DNA of 64,000 nt, from positions 632,306 to 696,305 of the forward strand of contig PS015020.1 of NCBI GenBank assembly GCA_048213135.1, written 5' to 3'. Position numbers and translations under genes: made by a program. Shown in pieces: positions 1 to 11,836 of the stretch (within the stretch, counting starts at the first letter, position 1; each line of letters starts with the position of its first letter). The notes beneath the pieces were generated by a model. The model was not told the origin of the DNA. It saw nothing but the letters and a program-made list of their open reading frames with translations, and searched no databases. The DNA comes from Reclinomonas americana ATCC 50394. Lineage: Eukaryota > Jakobida > Jakobea > Jakobida.

Positions 1-12
1 CTGTCGTGTGGT

Positions 13-3000
13 ATGGTGCTGCCAAACTACAGTCAGCATGTGGCGCAGCAGCGGCGCAAGGCGGCGATTCTCGAGCGAATTCGTGAGCGCCGGGTTTGTA
101 CACGCTCCTTGCCGTGGAAGCAGTCACTCCCTCATTTTTTCTGTGCGACAGCGGCAACGTGAGACACGGGATCAGCGTGCGGACTTGGCGCGGATGCTCG
201 CTCAGCCGCGCGCGACTCGACTGCTCACTTTGCGCGGTGTGTTTGAGGGCTCCAACCTGGCCGCCGACGAAGAGGAGGCCGAAGATGAGCTGTTGCGCAC
301 CTCCACCACCGCTGCAGTGGATATGCAGCGTGTGGCCGAAGAACTCGCCGCGGCCTCTGCGGTCATGCAGTCGTTGGTGTGCGCCACTGTTGCGCAGCGA
401 TCTGCGTTGGCAGTGCATCGGGAGCTGGCATGTTGCGCCGAGTTGCCAGTCGCCAATCTTATTTGTCCGTGCTCTCTCTCACCGATACACAGCGCTCACC
501 ACCCTGCGCCTGTTCACTGCACTGCGACTGCGTCGTGAGGCTCTCTGCCTGTCGCCAGCGGACCGCAGTGCGCGACTGGCCTCGCTGCTCGGCGACGGTG
601 CTCTGCCGCCGCTGTCAGTGTCGATTGTCGCTCTGCGCCGACCCGACGTGTGGCGACTCGCGGACGGTGATGGTGACGAGGAGGACGATCAACTTTCACT
701 TGTGCTGTGCTTGCTCTGGTCGATGCTGCAGCAGCGGGCGTCTGAGCAGGTTTGGCGAAGCGTGTCGTGCGTGGACGAACTACCTCTCACTTCCGTTTCC
801 AATATGAGCAGGATGCGTCAATGCGCCGTGCCATTGTGTGCTCCGCCTTGTGCGCGTCACGCTGGCTAGCCAGCCGACATGAGAGTGTGCGACACCGACC
901 AGTGGGTTCTGACGAGAAGCAGGAAGAGGTGCTGTCTGAGTTGACGGCCGCCCGAACGTTGCGACACTCGATTGGTCGTACAAGTGATGTTCGTCCTCTG
1001 CTGCTCACGCGTGCCGCCGCACAGGTTGTGTTACTTGCTGATTGCCAGCTGCGTGCAAGGGGGCGGCGGCAGTGGTGTTGGCGATGAGTTGCGGTCGTGT
1101 GCCTTTGCGGAGCTGCGGCGCCAGTTGCTGCTCTGCGACGAGCGAATCATGGCAGCAACTTGCATGGCATGCCTGAACATTCTAAGCACCGGCACTGTGG
1201 TGGAGACGGAGGTCTGTCTGTATGTGTGTGTCTCCGAGACGATCCACCAAGTCCATCTCACTGTGATTGGCAGATGCCCGCACTCGTTGGTTGGTGTACC
1301 TCGTCACTGCTGTCTTGTCATCACTACGGCACGTCGGGTGGACGAGGCGCACAAGAGCGCTCCACGGCGCAGCTCTTTGATGTGCTGCTGATGGACGGAC
1401 CGCACCAAACCTTGTCCCTGTTGATGCAATCGGTGTCTTCTGCCTTGAAGCCACTGACGACCTCATCGCTGCTGTGGCAGTACTTGGAGGACAAGAGTTG
1501 CAGCGCGTCGTGTGTCATTGCCCGTTCGCTTGCTCGCCTTCTCATGCGCACAGCAGAATTTGTCGGCGGCACTGGCTGGCTGACCGGCAGTACGCGTCCC
1601 GAGACGGCGGCGTGCTGGGCACCGCTGAGTTGCGCCGTCGCCGCGCAGTCGGTCGGTGATAACTTGTGCATGCTGCGGGCGCTCCTGCGTGCTGCCCTCG
1701 AGGTTATCGACAAGGCCAATCAGCAGTTGCGTTTGTGGGGCATTGTTATTCCATGACTGCCAGGTGATCATGGAAGTGTGTTCGTATGTGTGCAGGAGGA
1801 CGAGCGGAGATGGTGATGTGCTGGTGACGCATGAGCGCTTTCGCGTGGTCACCACAGCGAGCGTGTTTCATGTTGCGTGTTCACTTCTGCCTTTTTTCCG
1901 GCGATGCTGCTTCTCCGTCTCAATTCTCACCACACAGACACTCCGGTTTGTGTGGCTCACCGCGCTGGCCTATGTGGCGGAGTGCCTCGCAGCTCCACAT
2001 GCCGACATTGCGACGGCGGCGTTCTTTATTCGACTGATCAGCTATTGTGCGACGGTGGCGTGTGCTGCTGCGCGCAGTGGTCGACGTGTACTGCGCGCCA
2101 CGGAGTTGTCATCCACGTTGCGTGCTCACTCTTTGTCCTCAATATCTGCGTGGCCTCACGTCATCTGCGTAGGAGCGGCTTTGCGTTCCTGGTCGCCGTT
2201 CTGCAGCGCTCGCTGGAGACCGTGGAGGCGTTCACCAGCGCGGCGTTGGTGGCACGATCGGATCCCAGCGTGCACGTACCGGGCGCCGAGGCGGGATCTG
2301 CAGCCAGCGTGCAGCGTGTGGTGAGCGGCTCCGCGGCTGAGTCGCCAGTCTTGCTCGCCGCCTTGCGGCACCTGTTGAAACTCGCCGAGGAGCGACTATT
2401 GGGGCCGTCCACGGCCGGCAAGAAGCGCGATGTTCGAGTTGCGTGCCAGATCCATGCAGCAGGTGATGATGGGAAGACCAGCTCACATGGTGACAGGCGG
2501 AACGACTGGTTCGTCTGACCAAGGTGCGCGACCGGTTGGAGCAAGTGCGACAGCGAATCGGCGGCCAGCTTCTCGTGCATCATCTGGAAGACCTGGCGTC
2601 GCGCGTGAAGACCGTGCGTGCCGTGCGGACGGAGCGCCTCCTGCGGCAACATCTCGTCGGTCACAACGGTATGAGCGTTTTTCTGTGTTCCCTGCTGCTT
2701 ATCGTCGCACGGTGTTCATTCGTGCGCACAGAGCTCGTGCCGATGCTGGAAGCTGCGGCTCTTGTGAACACCGAATGCGCACAAGTTCGCAGTGCGGTAC
2801 ACGAAGGCCACGTGCTGACGGCTCGTGTCAGCGACGCCCTCCGATGCGATTTGCCAGAGGCGGCTTGGAATGCACCGTGCAGCAGCAGCAGCCGGGACGA
2901 GGATCACGTGCCGCCGCAGAGAAGCGATGGCACAGTGGTACGGTCGTGGCAGAAACGACCCGACGCCGCAGTGCGCCTTCCCGTTGAGGCTGCCGCGTTG

Positions 3001-3411
3001 CGCCCACGGTTGCCGTCGTCACTGCGTGATGTCGACGAGGAGGAGGAGGAGGACGAGGAGATGGACGGCGCAGAAGACGACCTGGAGGAGAACGCTGACG
3101 ACGACGAGGAAGAAGCCGAGGACGACGATATGGAAGACGACGAAGAAGAGGAAGAAGAAGAAAGGCCGCTTATCCGTCGCCAGTCCACCCGCCGTCGTCG
3201 CGATGGCGATGGAGACGACGACGACGAGCGTGCACCGAAGCGAGCGCGCCCGTCGACTTCGCTGCTGCCACCACCACCTATCCTCCCACCAATGCCTCCA
3301 CTTCCACCACCTCCTCCGCCTCCACCCAACGCGTCAACGCTGATGCCACCGCCACCACCGCGTCGTCCGCGCATCACTCCCACTCTGGTCGCACCGCTGC
3401 CTCCACAGTGA
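13..3411 (+). CDS. Unrecognised large protein, acidic and proline-rich C-terminus (multi-exon)
   Basis: I do not recognise the family. The reading frame can be followed through about ten exons separated by 50-65 nt GT-AG introns (for example about 94-152, 1213-1274 and 2671-2731). The first visible ATG is at 13 and opens a basic, charged helix (MVLPNYSQHVAQQRRKAA), but the frame is open to the window edge, so the true start may lie upstream. The central part is leucine/alanine-rich and looks helical, perhaps an alpha-solenoid. The last exon encodes a long Asp/Glu tract (about 3034-3160), a basic patch (RRQSTRRRRDGD, about 3174-3210) resembling a nuclear localisation signal, then polyproline runs and a stop at 3409-3411. 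Acidic plus basic low complexity suggests a nuclear scaffold, but no function is assigned. Confidence 0.6.
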
Positions 3412-3592
3412 AACAGAACGTCGCGAATATATTCTTATCTTGCAATATATATGCCGGCGGCCGTGTGTCCCGGGAAAGTTTTGAAGCAAGCGCGCGCACC
3501 ATTCCACACACGCAAAGAGAAGAGAAAGGCGTACAAACCGAGAGTACACAGTTGTCGAGAACAGAGAGCAGACACTGACACTGTGAGAAAAG

Positions 3593-3770
3593 ATGGAGAC
3601 GAGTGACGATGAATCTTTGTCGCTCACGCATCGCATCTTTCACGCACTGAGACACCCTCAAGAGGCCACTCCCAGTGTGAGCACACTGCACGCACTGTGT
3701 GAGCAGTACGCGCAGCCGCCCACGCGACCACTCGATCACCTCACAGACGAGCGCGGGAGGCAAGTCACAC

Positions 3771-3814
<44 letters not shown>

Positions 3815-5324
3815 ACTCTGACTCTCTCACACACAGGACTGTGTTGCACTATGCTGCTGTGTGTGGCGACCCGTCTGTGGTGGACTTTCTGTGCGCGCGC
3901 TGCTCATCACTCACGCGCACGAGCGTGGACGCGGAGGGATTGAGCGCGTGGGAACTTGCTCTGCGCGCAGGTCGCCAGTGTGAGGCGCGCATTCTCCAGC
4001 GATGGGCCTCCACTGGCGCAGTGGTGACTCTGAGAAGTGGAGCTGCGCAGGCGTTGGTGTTGCATGCGCTGGCCGCCTCAGGTCAATCACAATCACTGAC
4101 ATTATCACCAACATCATCAATCTGACTTAAGATTGCCATTGTCATTGTCTGCGTCGTAGGTGAGATTGATGCGTTGATGGAGGCTGTGGAGCAGGGCGTG
4201 GATCTTGCGGGCGTGTATGATCGTGAGCAACGATCGTTGGTGCACACGGCGGCTGCGGCCGGGCAGCTGGCCGTGGTGCGATACCTGGTCGAGGAGTGCG
4301 GCTTGTCTGTTGAATCGCGTGATCGGTTTGTGTGTGTGTGTGTGTGGGCGATGAATGATGGGGGAGAGTATTCAAAACCGATGTGGTGCAGGTGGGGATC
4401 GTCGCCGGTGGCGGAGGCGCTGGATGGCGAGTTTATCGATGTGGTGGAGTACTTGCAGTCGAGAGGTGCTGTGCGTGGTCCGCCGCTCTTGAGTTGCGTT
4501 TTTTTTTTTGGCCGGGCGAGTGCGCGTGTGCGTGTGCTGATGTGGTGTTGTGTAGCGGTCAAGCAGCGCATGGGTTGCTTGTTGTGGGCGGCGGCGGCGC
4601 GGGGTGATGTGCTGGCGGTGCGGGCATTGCTGGCGGCAGGTGCCGATGTGAATTACATGAATGAGGATGGCCGGTGAGTCGCTGCCGTCGTGCGGGGAAC
4701 ATGGAGTGCTGGCACTCGACTCACCTCGAGTGCGCAGAACGGCATTGCATATTGCGTCGTCGTACGGGCACTTGGAGGTGGTTCTGGTGCTGCTGCAGGC
4801 CGGTGCAGTGCGCCATGTGGCCGATCAGTGGGGTTCGCCACCACTGCAGGATGCAGTGCGGCATGGACACACTGGTGAAGGGGGTTGTTGTTGAGGGTGT
4901 TGATCGTGAGTGTGACCTTTTTCTGACCTGAGTTTCTTGTGTTCATGTGTGCGCAGCGATTGCTGCTCTCTTCCAGGGCAATCACCCGTCTGTGCTGATG
5001 CAACTGCGGGCGAGCACGCAAGGTGGCGGCGCCGATGATGACGACGATGATGGGGATGATGGAGATGATATGGGGGACATGGCAAGTGAGGGAACTGGTG
5101 TCTCGCTTCTCGATCCCGTAAGGGTATGGCACGATAACTCGTTTCGTGTGCGTGTGTCGACTGTTTGCGCTTACCTTTACAATTTAGGCCCGTGAGGCGC
5201 CCACGATTGCGTTGGAGGTGAGTCGATCGGTTGGGATTGGGGAAGAGGATGCACGTTGTCTCACATTTGTTTGTTTGCATGACTCTCGGTGCAGATGGAT
5301 GATCAGGTGTGTACGCGCGCGCGC

Positions 5325-5413
<89 letters not shown>

Positions 5414-6847
5414 TTGCATCCGCTTGTTGTTGGTGGACTCTTTATCACTCTTTCTTCAGGCACAGTCATTAGCGGATACCGACATGGTCTCGATGCCGCC
5501 ACTAAGACCACTGCCGCGTGGTATCCCGCCGCTGCCGACGTCCCCGAATCAGAGATTATCGCACGCTGCCGCAGAGTTTGCGTCAAGCTCGGCGGCCGCG
5601 TCGAGTCATTCAGCAGGTACCAGCTGCTTGCAGAGTTCACATTTTCTTCATGCGCCTAACCTGTGTTTGCGCACGTAGCCGAGGTTGCAGAAATGGGCTG
5701 GGACTCACCGGGAGCTCCCGCCGAACACGGCAGCAGCAGCAGCAGGAGTCGACTCGGTCTTCTGGACGCCGGCTCTCCGTATTCGATCGGTGAGCGTGAT
5801 CGTGATAACCCTCTCCACTCTTTGGTTGGCTCATTCTGTCGGCGGTAGATTCGCGTCGTTCACACGACTCCAATCCGGCCGTGTCACCGCCGCACGTGGT
5901 GGTACAGTCGGATGCAGAGTGCGAGCCGTGCTCCAATCTCTTTCACCACAATGCTCGGCGGTACCACTTGCTGTTCGACACGCTCTTTAGTCAGCTGTGC
6001 GATCAGTATGGATGGGACTATGGCGAGGTGGGTGGGATGCTCGGAAGCATGTAATCGATGGCATTCCTCTCAACACCCCGTGTTGCCAGGTGTGGATTCC
6101 CATTTTTGAGGAGGGTGCGTTCAGAAAGCTGGAATTGTGTCGCCGCTGCTGCTTCGTCTCCGAGTGCGATCCGTCGCTGGTCGAGTTTTACGAATCGTCA
6201 TCGCATCTGCCGTTTGACATTAATTGTGGCCTGCCGGGTCGTGTGTTTGCCACGGGAGTGCCAGAATTGCAAAAACGTTGCGCTCGCCACTGCCCGACCC
6301 CCGTTGTAGTCATTGAAGACTGATGATCGTGCTCCTTCGCAGATCTGCTCACATCATTTCAAGGATCATTTCTGCGTGCGCCGTTTGCACGCAAGTGCCG
6401 GTTGCTGGAGGCGTTTGGGTTCCCGGTTTTGCACGAGGGCACTGTGGTGGCAGTGGTGGTGTTTTTCTCGCGCGCCACCAAGGTGATTCGCGGCACTGCG
6501 CGACGACAACGACGACGCACCACCCCCTCTCTATCCTTCCACTTACCTGTTGTGCTCGCAGGACGAGGGTATCATGCACATGTATCAGTCGTTTGCGGAT
6601 ACACTGGAGAGCATTGTCTCGGCGCTCATCATCTCGAGCCAGCGCCATCACAGTCGACCGCAGCTGTACCCGGTGTTGGCGAATATTGTGTATGAGAGTG
6701 GGCATGTTGGTGAGGCGCGAGGGAGGGATGGAGAGAGGGGAAGAGCGAATGAGGCTGGATGCGCCAGAGTCTGGGAGCTGGGGGAATAGAAGACAGGGCG
6801 TTGCATGTCTGCTATTGTTGTTGTCGTTGTCCTTGTAGTTGTTGTCG

Positions 6848-6917
<70 letters not shown>

Positions 6918-8599
6918 GCGTGTGTTTGTGAATGTGCGCGTGTTGTTGAGAGTGATACGCTCTGCGGCGCGTGAGCAGGATTCGTCCTCACTCGCTCTCA
7001 CCCTCCCGTTCCTCACTTGTCGCAGGTATCGACACGCTGCCCATTATTGTCAAGTTGAAGCTTTTGAATGATGTATACCGCTCCGCCTCGTCGATGGTGT
7101 CGGTGGAACACCAGGATGCGGTGCCAGTTCTGGTCGCGCTCGTGCATCAGGTGGAGAGAATACGAAGTTGCGTGTGGGTGTCACGTGCGTGATTGTGTGG
7201 TATTGTTGTTGGTATTCACACCATGTTCATGTGCAGCGCTATCGCTCGACGCGCGAGTTTTTGCGCCACTCGTGAGTGCGCTGAAGCATTTGGCGACGGT
7301 GAGTCCCACCGAGTCCAGTGCCACCCCGGTGCGGCTTCTTGCGTGGGAAGCGTTGTACACACTGCATCGATGTGGCGTCCTTGGTGCGTGCCGACTCTTA
7401 TTAAAGTTGTGTCGGCGCTCTCGTTCCCTCACCGGTCGCTTGCAGCCGCGGTGGAGAGACCATTCTACTCTCCCACGTCACCCTCTCCGGTGCGCAAGCA
7501 CATTCGGCAGTGGATTTTGGAGGCGGAGGCCTCGTTTTATGCCGCATTGCCTGAGCTGCACGCCATGTTCCCCGTGCGGTGCGTGGAGAGTCGTGCCCTT
7601 TTCTGTTTGTTTCATTTGTCGCCTCCTTCTCACTCGCCTGTGTTGCGTCACAGTGTGACCGACAAGCCGTACACCGACGGTGCAGTGTGTGCCATGGTGG
7701 CGGCAACGGGTGCCAGCGCGGTCGGCACCTCCACCGAGCTGCTGGTGCGACGCATCACGGACGTGTTGAACGACTTGTGGAGTCGTTGTTCAACGGCGGA
7801 GCATTCTACCGCCGGTTCTCCATCGTCGTCGGCGGTATCGTCGTCATCGCCGTTGTCGACACCAATGGCTGCGGCTGCTCGGTCGGGTGGTGGCGATGTG
7901 CACGACATGCTGCGAGAGCTGCTGACGCTGGAAAACGTGCACGCCATGTACGCACAGCTGCGCCCGGTGCCTGTGGCTGGTGCGTTGAACAGCTTCTTTG
8001 CCTTCGATCCTCTCACATTTGCATCTCACGGGTTATGTGCAGGCGAGTCAAACAATGCCTTCCGAGCGGAACCACTGGTGCGAGTAATGCGCATGGCACC
8101 GGGCACCTACCGCACATTTCTGCCGTCGGAGGAGATCATGGCCGCCACGCAGGACCTGCTAACGTGGGTCACGTGGTGGCGGCCGACCAGAACTAGTGGT
8201 GGTAGCCGTCACGGCGGCGGCGGCGGCAGCAGCAGCAGTAGTAGTAGTACAGAGCGCGGGACCGGTGGCGAGCAGCCACCCGATTTGACATGCGTGCTGC
8301 GTGCCTTTGTGCTGGCGGTCGTGCTGATTGACTACGTGTGCCCATTCGGCTCCGACAATGAGCGAGTGGCACGGCTGCTGTCGTCGCTGGTGCTCCGTGC
8401 CGGCGGCTTGCCGGTGACCATGTTGCGGTGGATTGGCGATCGGGGTGATGCCGATGAGGCGACCTTGTTATCGGCCGCCGTATCGTCGGCGTCAACCATC
8501 GCTGCCACCGCATCGTCATCGACGTATGCGCCCGTGTCGACGTCGCTGTTTGAGGACGCCATGGATTTGATTCGAGTGGACTGGCAGGCGGTGCAATAA
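3593..8599 (+). CDS. Ankyrin-repeat / GAF / degenerate Fic-domain protein
   Basis: Multi-exon gene starting at ATG 3593. Ankyrin units are seen in successive exons: TVLHYAAVCGDPSVVDFL (3837 on), LVHTAAAAGQLAVVRYLVEE (about 4240), RALLAAGADVNYMNEDG joined by splicing to RTALHIASSYGHLEVVLVLL (about 4620-4800). An Asp-rich linker follows (5030-5085). A GAF-type domain then spans roughly 5880-6640 (YGWDYGEVWIPIFEEGAF; CGLPGRVFATG). The last exons carry a Fic fold: GTYRTFLPSEEIM (about 8101) and, at 8336-8374, VCPFGSDNERVAR followed by LLSSLVLRAGGLPV. This aligns with the Fic core HPFxDGNGRxAR, but Cys replaces the catalytic His and the Gly residues are gone. Fic enzymes transfer AMP to hydroxyl side chains; this copy is probably inactive or altered. 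Stop at 8597-8599. GAF suggests small-ligand control and ankyrins suggest protein docking; both roles are inferred. Confidence 0.75.
3760..3836 (+). other. GC-AG intron filled by a TG microsatellite
   Basis: The splice that keeps the ankyrin frame (exon end GGGAG, intron GCAAGT...CACACAG, exon start GACTGTG) uses a GC donor in the favourable context AG|GCAAGT. The joined codon AG+G gives Arg and leads directly into TVLHYAA. About 40 nt of the 77-nt intron is a TG run (3774-3813). Confidence 0.7.
5313..5411. repeat. CG/TG dinucleotide microsatellite in intron
   Basis: A run of alternating purine-pyrimidine bases, CG units then about 40 TG units with one TA interruption, inside an intron of the ankyrin-GAF-Fic gene. 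Such tracts can adopt Z-DNA and are length-variable. Confidence 0.95.
6815..6917. repeat. GTT trinucleotide microsatellite
   Basis: About 30 GTT units with a few GTC interruptions at the left end. It lies in an intron between GAF-domain exons and the following helical exons of the ankyrin-GAF-Fic gene. Open frames through it are repeat artefacts. Confidence 0.95.
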
Positions 8600-8705
8600 G
8601 GAACCGTATATATATGTAATGCAACTAATGGTCGTCGCTGGGGAGAAAGGGAGTGGGAGGTGATACGTGGCACGATTACGCACTGATCCATTCAACTCTC
8701 TGCAT

Positions 8706-10497
8706 TTACTCGAGAGTCTCTTGCAGCAACAGCAGCACCTTGCGACGATTGTCAGAGTCCTGGAACAAGGCACAGATGAGGTTCGACAACTCCATGGCGC
8801 GGAACTGCTTGGCCGTGAGTTTGCCACGCCGCAGCATCTTTTCAATGTCGGCCAGCCGCGAGTCCAACAGCACCACGAGTTGCTGGAAGCGTGACCAGCA
8901 GGGAACATACGACTGCACACGTTGGCTGCGTCAGCATTCGGTACAGAGAGAAACACGAGGCGGGGCAGAACGCACGCACCTCCACAGCGCCGCCAAAGTA
9001 ATCTTGCACGCCGTAGAGCACGCTGAGCGACTTGTGCAACATCTCCGAGTAGCGCGCCGAGATTGTGTCGAGTGCGAGGAGCTGCGCACACACGTGTCGC
9101 AGCACGTGTTCCACCACGGTGCCGAGGTGGCGTAACCGAATATCGTCTGCCGGCAGCACGCGCAGCTGCTGGTGCAACTCGTCCAACGCCGTGACGCACA
9201 AGTCCAATTGTGCGTGCAGGGCGTCCTCCGAGAGCACTTGCTGCATGGTGAGGCGATCCGACAATGTTCGTGCTTGCCACTCCTGAGGGAGAGTAAGATT
9301 AACAGGTGCGTGCATCTGCCATCTGTCGGCACACACTCACCATCACTCGTCCGACCGAGTGCTCGGCCACCAACCGCAGTCGCGACTCGACTCCGGCCAA
9401 CTCCAATGCAGATTCGCCTTGTACGGCAACAAAGGCGTGCACGATGCGCTGCACGCAAAGGGCGACACAGAGATAGTCGTTGTGCAGCAACAGAACCGCG
9501 CCGACTGTGTTGACTGACGTGCGCAGGCGCGCGTGCGCCAACGGTGTGTCGGCCGAGTAGGCCAGGGGGGCAGCGGCGTGCGACTGCGACGAATTTCAGT
9601 GACTGAGATACGCGAGTGGAGTGTGGCGCAAAAACCTTGGCAGTGGCGGGATCCACGAGATACAACGAGTGCAACAGGTGCACAATGTCGCGCACTGCCG
9701 CCAAGTACACCAATGCCACCCGCCGTTGTGACCTGCATGGTTCGGCAGTGTAAGCGACGCACACCACGGTGAGAGCGACGTGGGAGCGCTGACCTTGCGG
9801 TGTAGACCAGCGGACGCACGATCCGATCGGCCAGCACGCGCAGCACTTCACAGCACAGCGGCGACACGGGCGCGCGTGCCAAGGCCAGACCCACTGAGCG
9901 CAGCCAGTCAGATTCCTCGTCGCTGAACGCGAGTGTGGACGTTGGCGCCAGCGCCTCGTCCACCGCCATCACGGCATCGACGCCCGACGGTGCCGGATCG
10001 CCTGCGCGTGGAAGAGAATGCAGGCACTCGAGTACCTCCGTGCGTGCCATGTCACACACGCTTTGTGCGCACACGAGTAGCAGCTGCATTCGCCCAGTCA
10101 ATCACACGAGAAGAGAAAAATGATGAGGAAAGAGGAGAGGGAATGAAACAGACCCGCTCCTCTGAAAACGCCTGGTGCAACTCGGCGACGGTCGCATCGG
10201 CCTCCAAACCGGAGCTGCGGCTAATCCACGCACACAAGTCGGTGACGGCCTGCTGCACCTCCGAGGCATGGGAGGGTGTGGGGTCGGCGGCCAGTGAGCG
10301 ATGCAGTGCGGTGGCCAGCGGACACTCTTGCCTCTGCAGGAGTGTGTGTGGAGTGAGCAGCGGGAGATGCGTGGCTCACCGGCGACGAGACACATACCGT
10401 GGAAGTGTTGAGAAGATAGGCCAGCACGGTGTGGGAGGCGGGATGGGCGTCGGAGACACCGCGATTCAACTGCGACACGGCAGTGAGGTACAAGAAG

Positions 10498-10546
<49 letters not shown>

Positions 10547-11429
10547 CTACAGAATTGTGTGACTTCCCTCTCTCCTCACGAACCGCCACATCCACATGCT
10601 GCACCGTAAACTGCAGCAAACACCGCACAGCCTTCGCCACACGCTCGTGCCTGTCCGCCGTCGCCTCGCGCTCCCCGACTGCCGCCACTTGCACGGCACA
10701 CGCACCGTCATCGACCGACAGCTGATCCTCTCGCGGAAACGCATGCTCTCCCTCGTCACCACAGCCACGCAGCAGCGTCCACGCAGCCTCGGCGAAGCGC
10801 TCCAGAGTCTTGCCGGCCACGCCCAACTCTTGCGCCACGACATAGCTGTCGCGCAACGACTCTGCCCATCGCGGTGAGCGCGCAAGTCGGTGTGACAACA
10901 GCAAGCAGCAAGGCGCACCGCGATTGGTCACGCGGAAGCCCGTGTCTGTCACTGGCAATGTCGACAAGACGCGATCGCTGGCCTTGCTGGCCAACAGCGA
11001 CAGACGTGACGCAATCTCCTCCTGCTCTCCACGCGCGTGAGGCAAAAAGAGTGTGTGTGAGAGAGAGAGTTGCGCATACACTCACCAGTCCAGTTGACAC
11101 GGGCGCCCATGTGCCGACATCGGCCAGTGTGTCGCGCACATGCAGCAAGTGTGCGCGCTGTGTGTGGTGTGTGTGAGCGCATGTATGTGTGCATGAGAGA
11201 GTGAGAGAGACACGCAACAGCCTCGTGAAGCAGCGCGAGTCCGCCAGCAAGAGGGTCGCCAAGGGAGTCGTACTCGGTGACCAGTGAGTGTGCCTGTGTA
11301 AGGGGGACAAGAGGAGAGAGAAGAGTGAGTGAGAGAGGGAAGAAGTGAGAGAGAGGGAGAAGAACGTGAGGCAGAGAGTGAGTGAGTGAGTAAGTGAGTG
11401 TGAGTGTGTGTGTGTGCGTGAGAGAGAAA

Positions 11430-11464
<35 letters not shown>

Positions 11465-11802
11465 CGGGGAGCGCGCGCACATCAACGTGAGTGACTTGTC
11501 TCTCTCCCTCTCTCCTCCATTCCCCTTCTCTCCTCCACACGCACTCTTATGGCCCTCTCCAGCACATCAGCAACAGTGCGCTCCCGTCGCAACTCGCGCC
11601 ACGCCTTCTCCTCGGCGGCCTTATCCTCGCGATCAGTGGTCGACTGTTGTTGCTGATGTTCTCTGTGTGCCTCGCGGAGAGCATCCTGCGCCGCACGTTC
11701 ACTCTCTCGAGCTGCGCGAACGAGCGCATGTGTCTCGCTCACAGACTTCATTGGTGAGAAGAGTTTTTCGTTGATTGAGTTGTCCGCCGCAAAACTCTTC
11801 AT
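8706..11802 (-). CDS. ZW10-like kinetochore / vesicle-tethering protein
   Basis: Minus-strand multi-exon gene ending at 8706. The C-terminal exon reads LVVLLDSRLADIEKML, then RGKLTAKQFRAMELSNLICA and LFQDSDNRRKVL. This matches the ZW10 C-terminus, where the polypeptide ends a few residues after an ALFQNT-type motif. Upstream exons contain LLHNDYLCVAL (about 9480-9510) and LDELHQQLRVLPADDIRLRH (about 9130-9190), also typical of the ZW10 alpha-helical rod. The N-terminal exon (about 11490-11802) is a charged coiled coil. In other eukaryotes ZW10 belongs to the RZZ kinetochore complex and the NRZ/Dsl1 Golgi-to-ER tethering complex. ATG 11802 is preferred because it begins just after the stop of the upstream gene (11837); ATG 11751 is an alternative. 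Divergence is high, so another Dsl1-family member is possible. Confidence 0.6.
10499..10542. repeat. GA dinucleotide microsatellite
   Basis: About 20 GA units on the plus strand in an intron of the ZW10-like gene; the transcript strand is CT-rich here. Confidence 0.9.
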
Positions 11803-11836
11803 GAAGACCCGTCCCCAACTGGTGTTGTAACTCTCC

